Below are positions 32,318 to 32,659 of a stretch of 32,659 nucleotides of DNA, piece after piece; position 1 is the stretch's first letter, and the number at the start of each line of letters is the position of its first letter. The stretch comes from Variovorax sp. GTDB taxonomy: Bacteria; Pseudomonadota; Gammaproteobacteria; Burkholderiales; Burkholderiaceae_C. The notes beneath the pieces were generated by a model that was not told where the DNA came from, searched no databases, and saw nothing but the letters and a program-made list of their open reading frames with translations. Location of the stretch: the NCBI GenBank assembly GCA_017744285.1, contig JAGIBP010000039.1, forward strand, positions 1-32,659, in the 5' to 3' direction. The position numbers were made by a program, and so were the translations under genes.

Positions 32318-32659
32318 TCACTTCTTCCTGACCGGCGGCACGTCCGTGCAGGTGCCGTGCGCGATCTCCGCCGCCATGCCGATGCTCTCGCCCAGCGTCG
32401 GGTGCGGATGGATCGTCTTGCCGATGTCGACCGCGTCCGCGCCCATCTCGATGGCCAGGGCCACTTCGCTGATCAGGTCGCCCGCGTGCGTGCCGACGAT
32501 GCCGCCGCCCAGGATGCGGCCGTGGCCATGGGCCTCGGGCGAATCGTCGAACAGCAGCTTGGTGAAGCCCTCGTCGCGCGTATTCGCAATCGCGCGGCCC
32601 GAGGCCGACCACGGGAAGTGGCCCTTCTTGATCGCGATGCCCTGCGCCTTGGCCTGGTC
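32318..32659 (-). CDS. lpdA: Dihydrolipoyl dehydrogenase LpdA, C-terminal part
   Basis: The last 113 codons and stop of a - strand gene whose start lies beyond the right edge. The C-terminal dimerisation domain is clear: GHFPWSASGRAIANTRDEGF, KLLFDDSPEAHGHGRILGGG, VGTHAGDLISEVALAIEMGA and the active-site KTIHPHPTLGES, which supplies the His-Glu pair to the partner subunit. E3 reoxidises dihydrolipoyl groups of the pyruvate or 2-oxoglutarate dehydrogenase complexes with NAD. Neighbouring complex genes probably lie to the right. It ends 25 bases from the shared terminator. Confidence 0.95.
   Translation of the reverse strand, partial: DQAKAQGIAIKKGHFPWSASGRAIANTRDEGFTKLLFDDSPEAHGHGRILGGGIVGTHAGDLISEVALAIEMGADAVDIGKTIHPHPTLGESIGMAAEIAHGTCTDVPPVRKK

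Overview
The window (about 32.7 kb, high GC, strong G/C preference at third codon positions) looks like chromosomal DNA of a betaproteobacterium of the Comamonadaceae, probably Variovorax or a close relative. The basis is the gene repertoire (an orphan Bug/TctC-type solute receptor, an R. palustris-like bad/ali operon, a MalQ-TreY fusion, Ku, a PRC-barrel protein) and codon usage. This taxonomic placement is inference, because no rRNA or marker gene is present. I see no tRNA, rRNA, CRISPR array, insertion sequence or phage gene.

Region 1 (about 185-17291, + strand) is one tightly packed alpha-glucan/trehalose operon: glgB, glgE, treS fused to maltokinase, a small MscS-related membrane protein, glgX, treZ and a malQ-treY fusion. 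Four of the six junctions overlap (ATGA, GTGA, ATGA and an 8-base overlap), and the other two gaps are 33 and 15 bases. Together the enzymes form a closed cycle. TreS interconverts trehalose and maltose, maltokinase makes maltose-1-phosphate, GlgE extends the glucan and GlgB branches it. GlgX debranches it, MalQ reshuffles the oligosaccharides, and TreY plus TreZ release trehalose again. No glgA, glgC or glgP is seen here.

Region 2 (17292-19183) holds small accessory genes: a DUF1488-like protein, a DUF72 protein on the opposite strand, an intergenic inverted repeat, and a PRC-barrel protein.

Region 3 (19199-26113) is a cyclohexanecarboxylate (CHC) degradation operon on the - strand, badH-badI-aliB-aliA-(Bug receptor)-badK, with a divergent MarR-type regulator (badR). 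The enzymes take CHC through CHC-CoA, cyclohexene-carboxyl-CoA, the 2-hydroxy and the 2-keto intermediates to pimelyl-CoA. A Bug-type periplasmic binding protein sits inside the operon and is the likely substrate-capture component. Three copies of a GYAAATGC motif lie in or next to the badH/badR intergenic region.

Region 4 (26211-27964, +) encodes Ku and a translationally coupled protein that joins a MerR-like helix-turn-helix to TPR repeats. Region 5 (27981-31451) has an isochorismatase-family hydrolase divergent from a HpaB/4-hydroxybutyryl-CoA-dehydratase-family protein that has lost most iron-sulfur ligands, then a convergent periplasmic PQQ-type sugar dehydrogenase. Region 6 (31452-32659) has an AT-rich intergenic region, a secreted NlpC/P60 peptidase with a near-leaderless promoter arrangement, a strong bidirectional terminator, and the 3' end of lpdA on the - strand.
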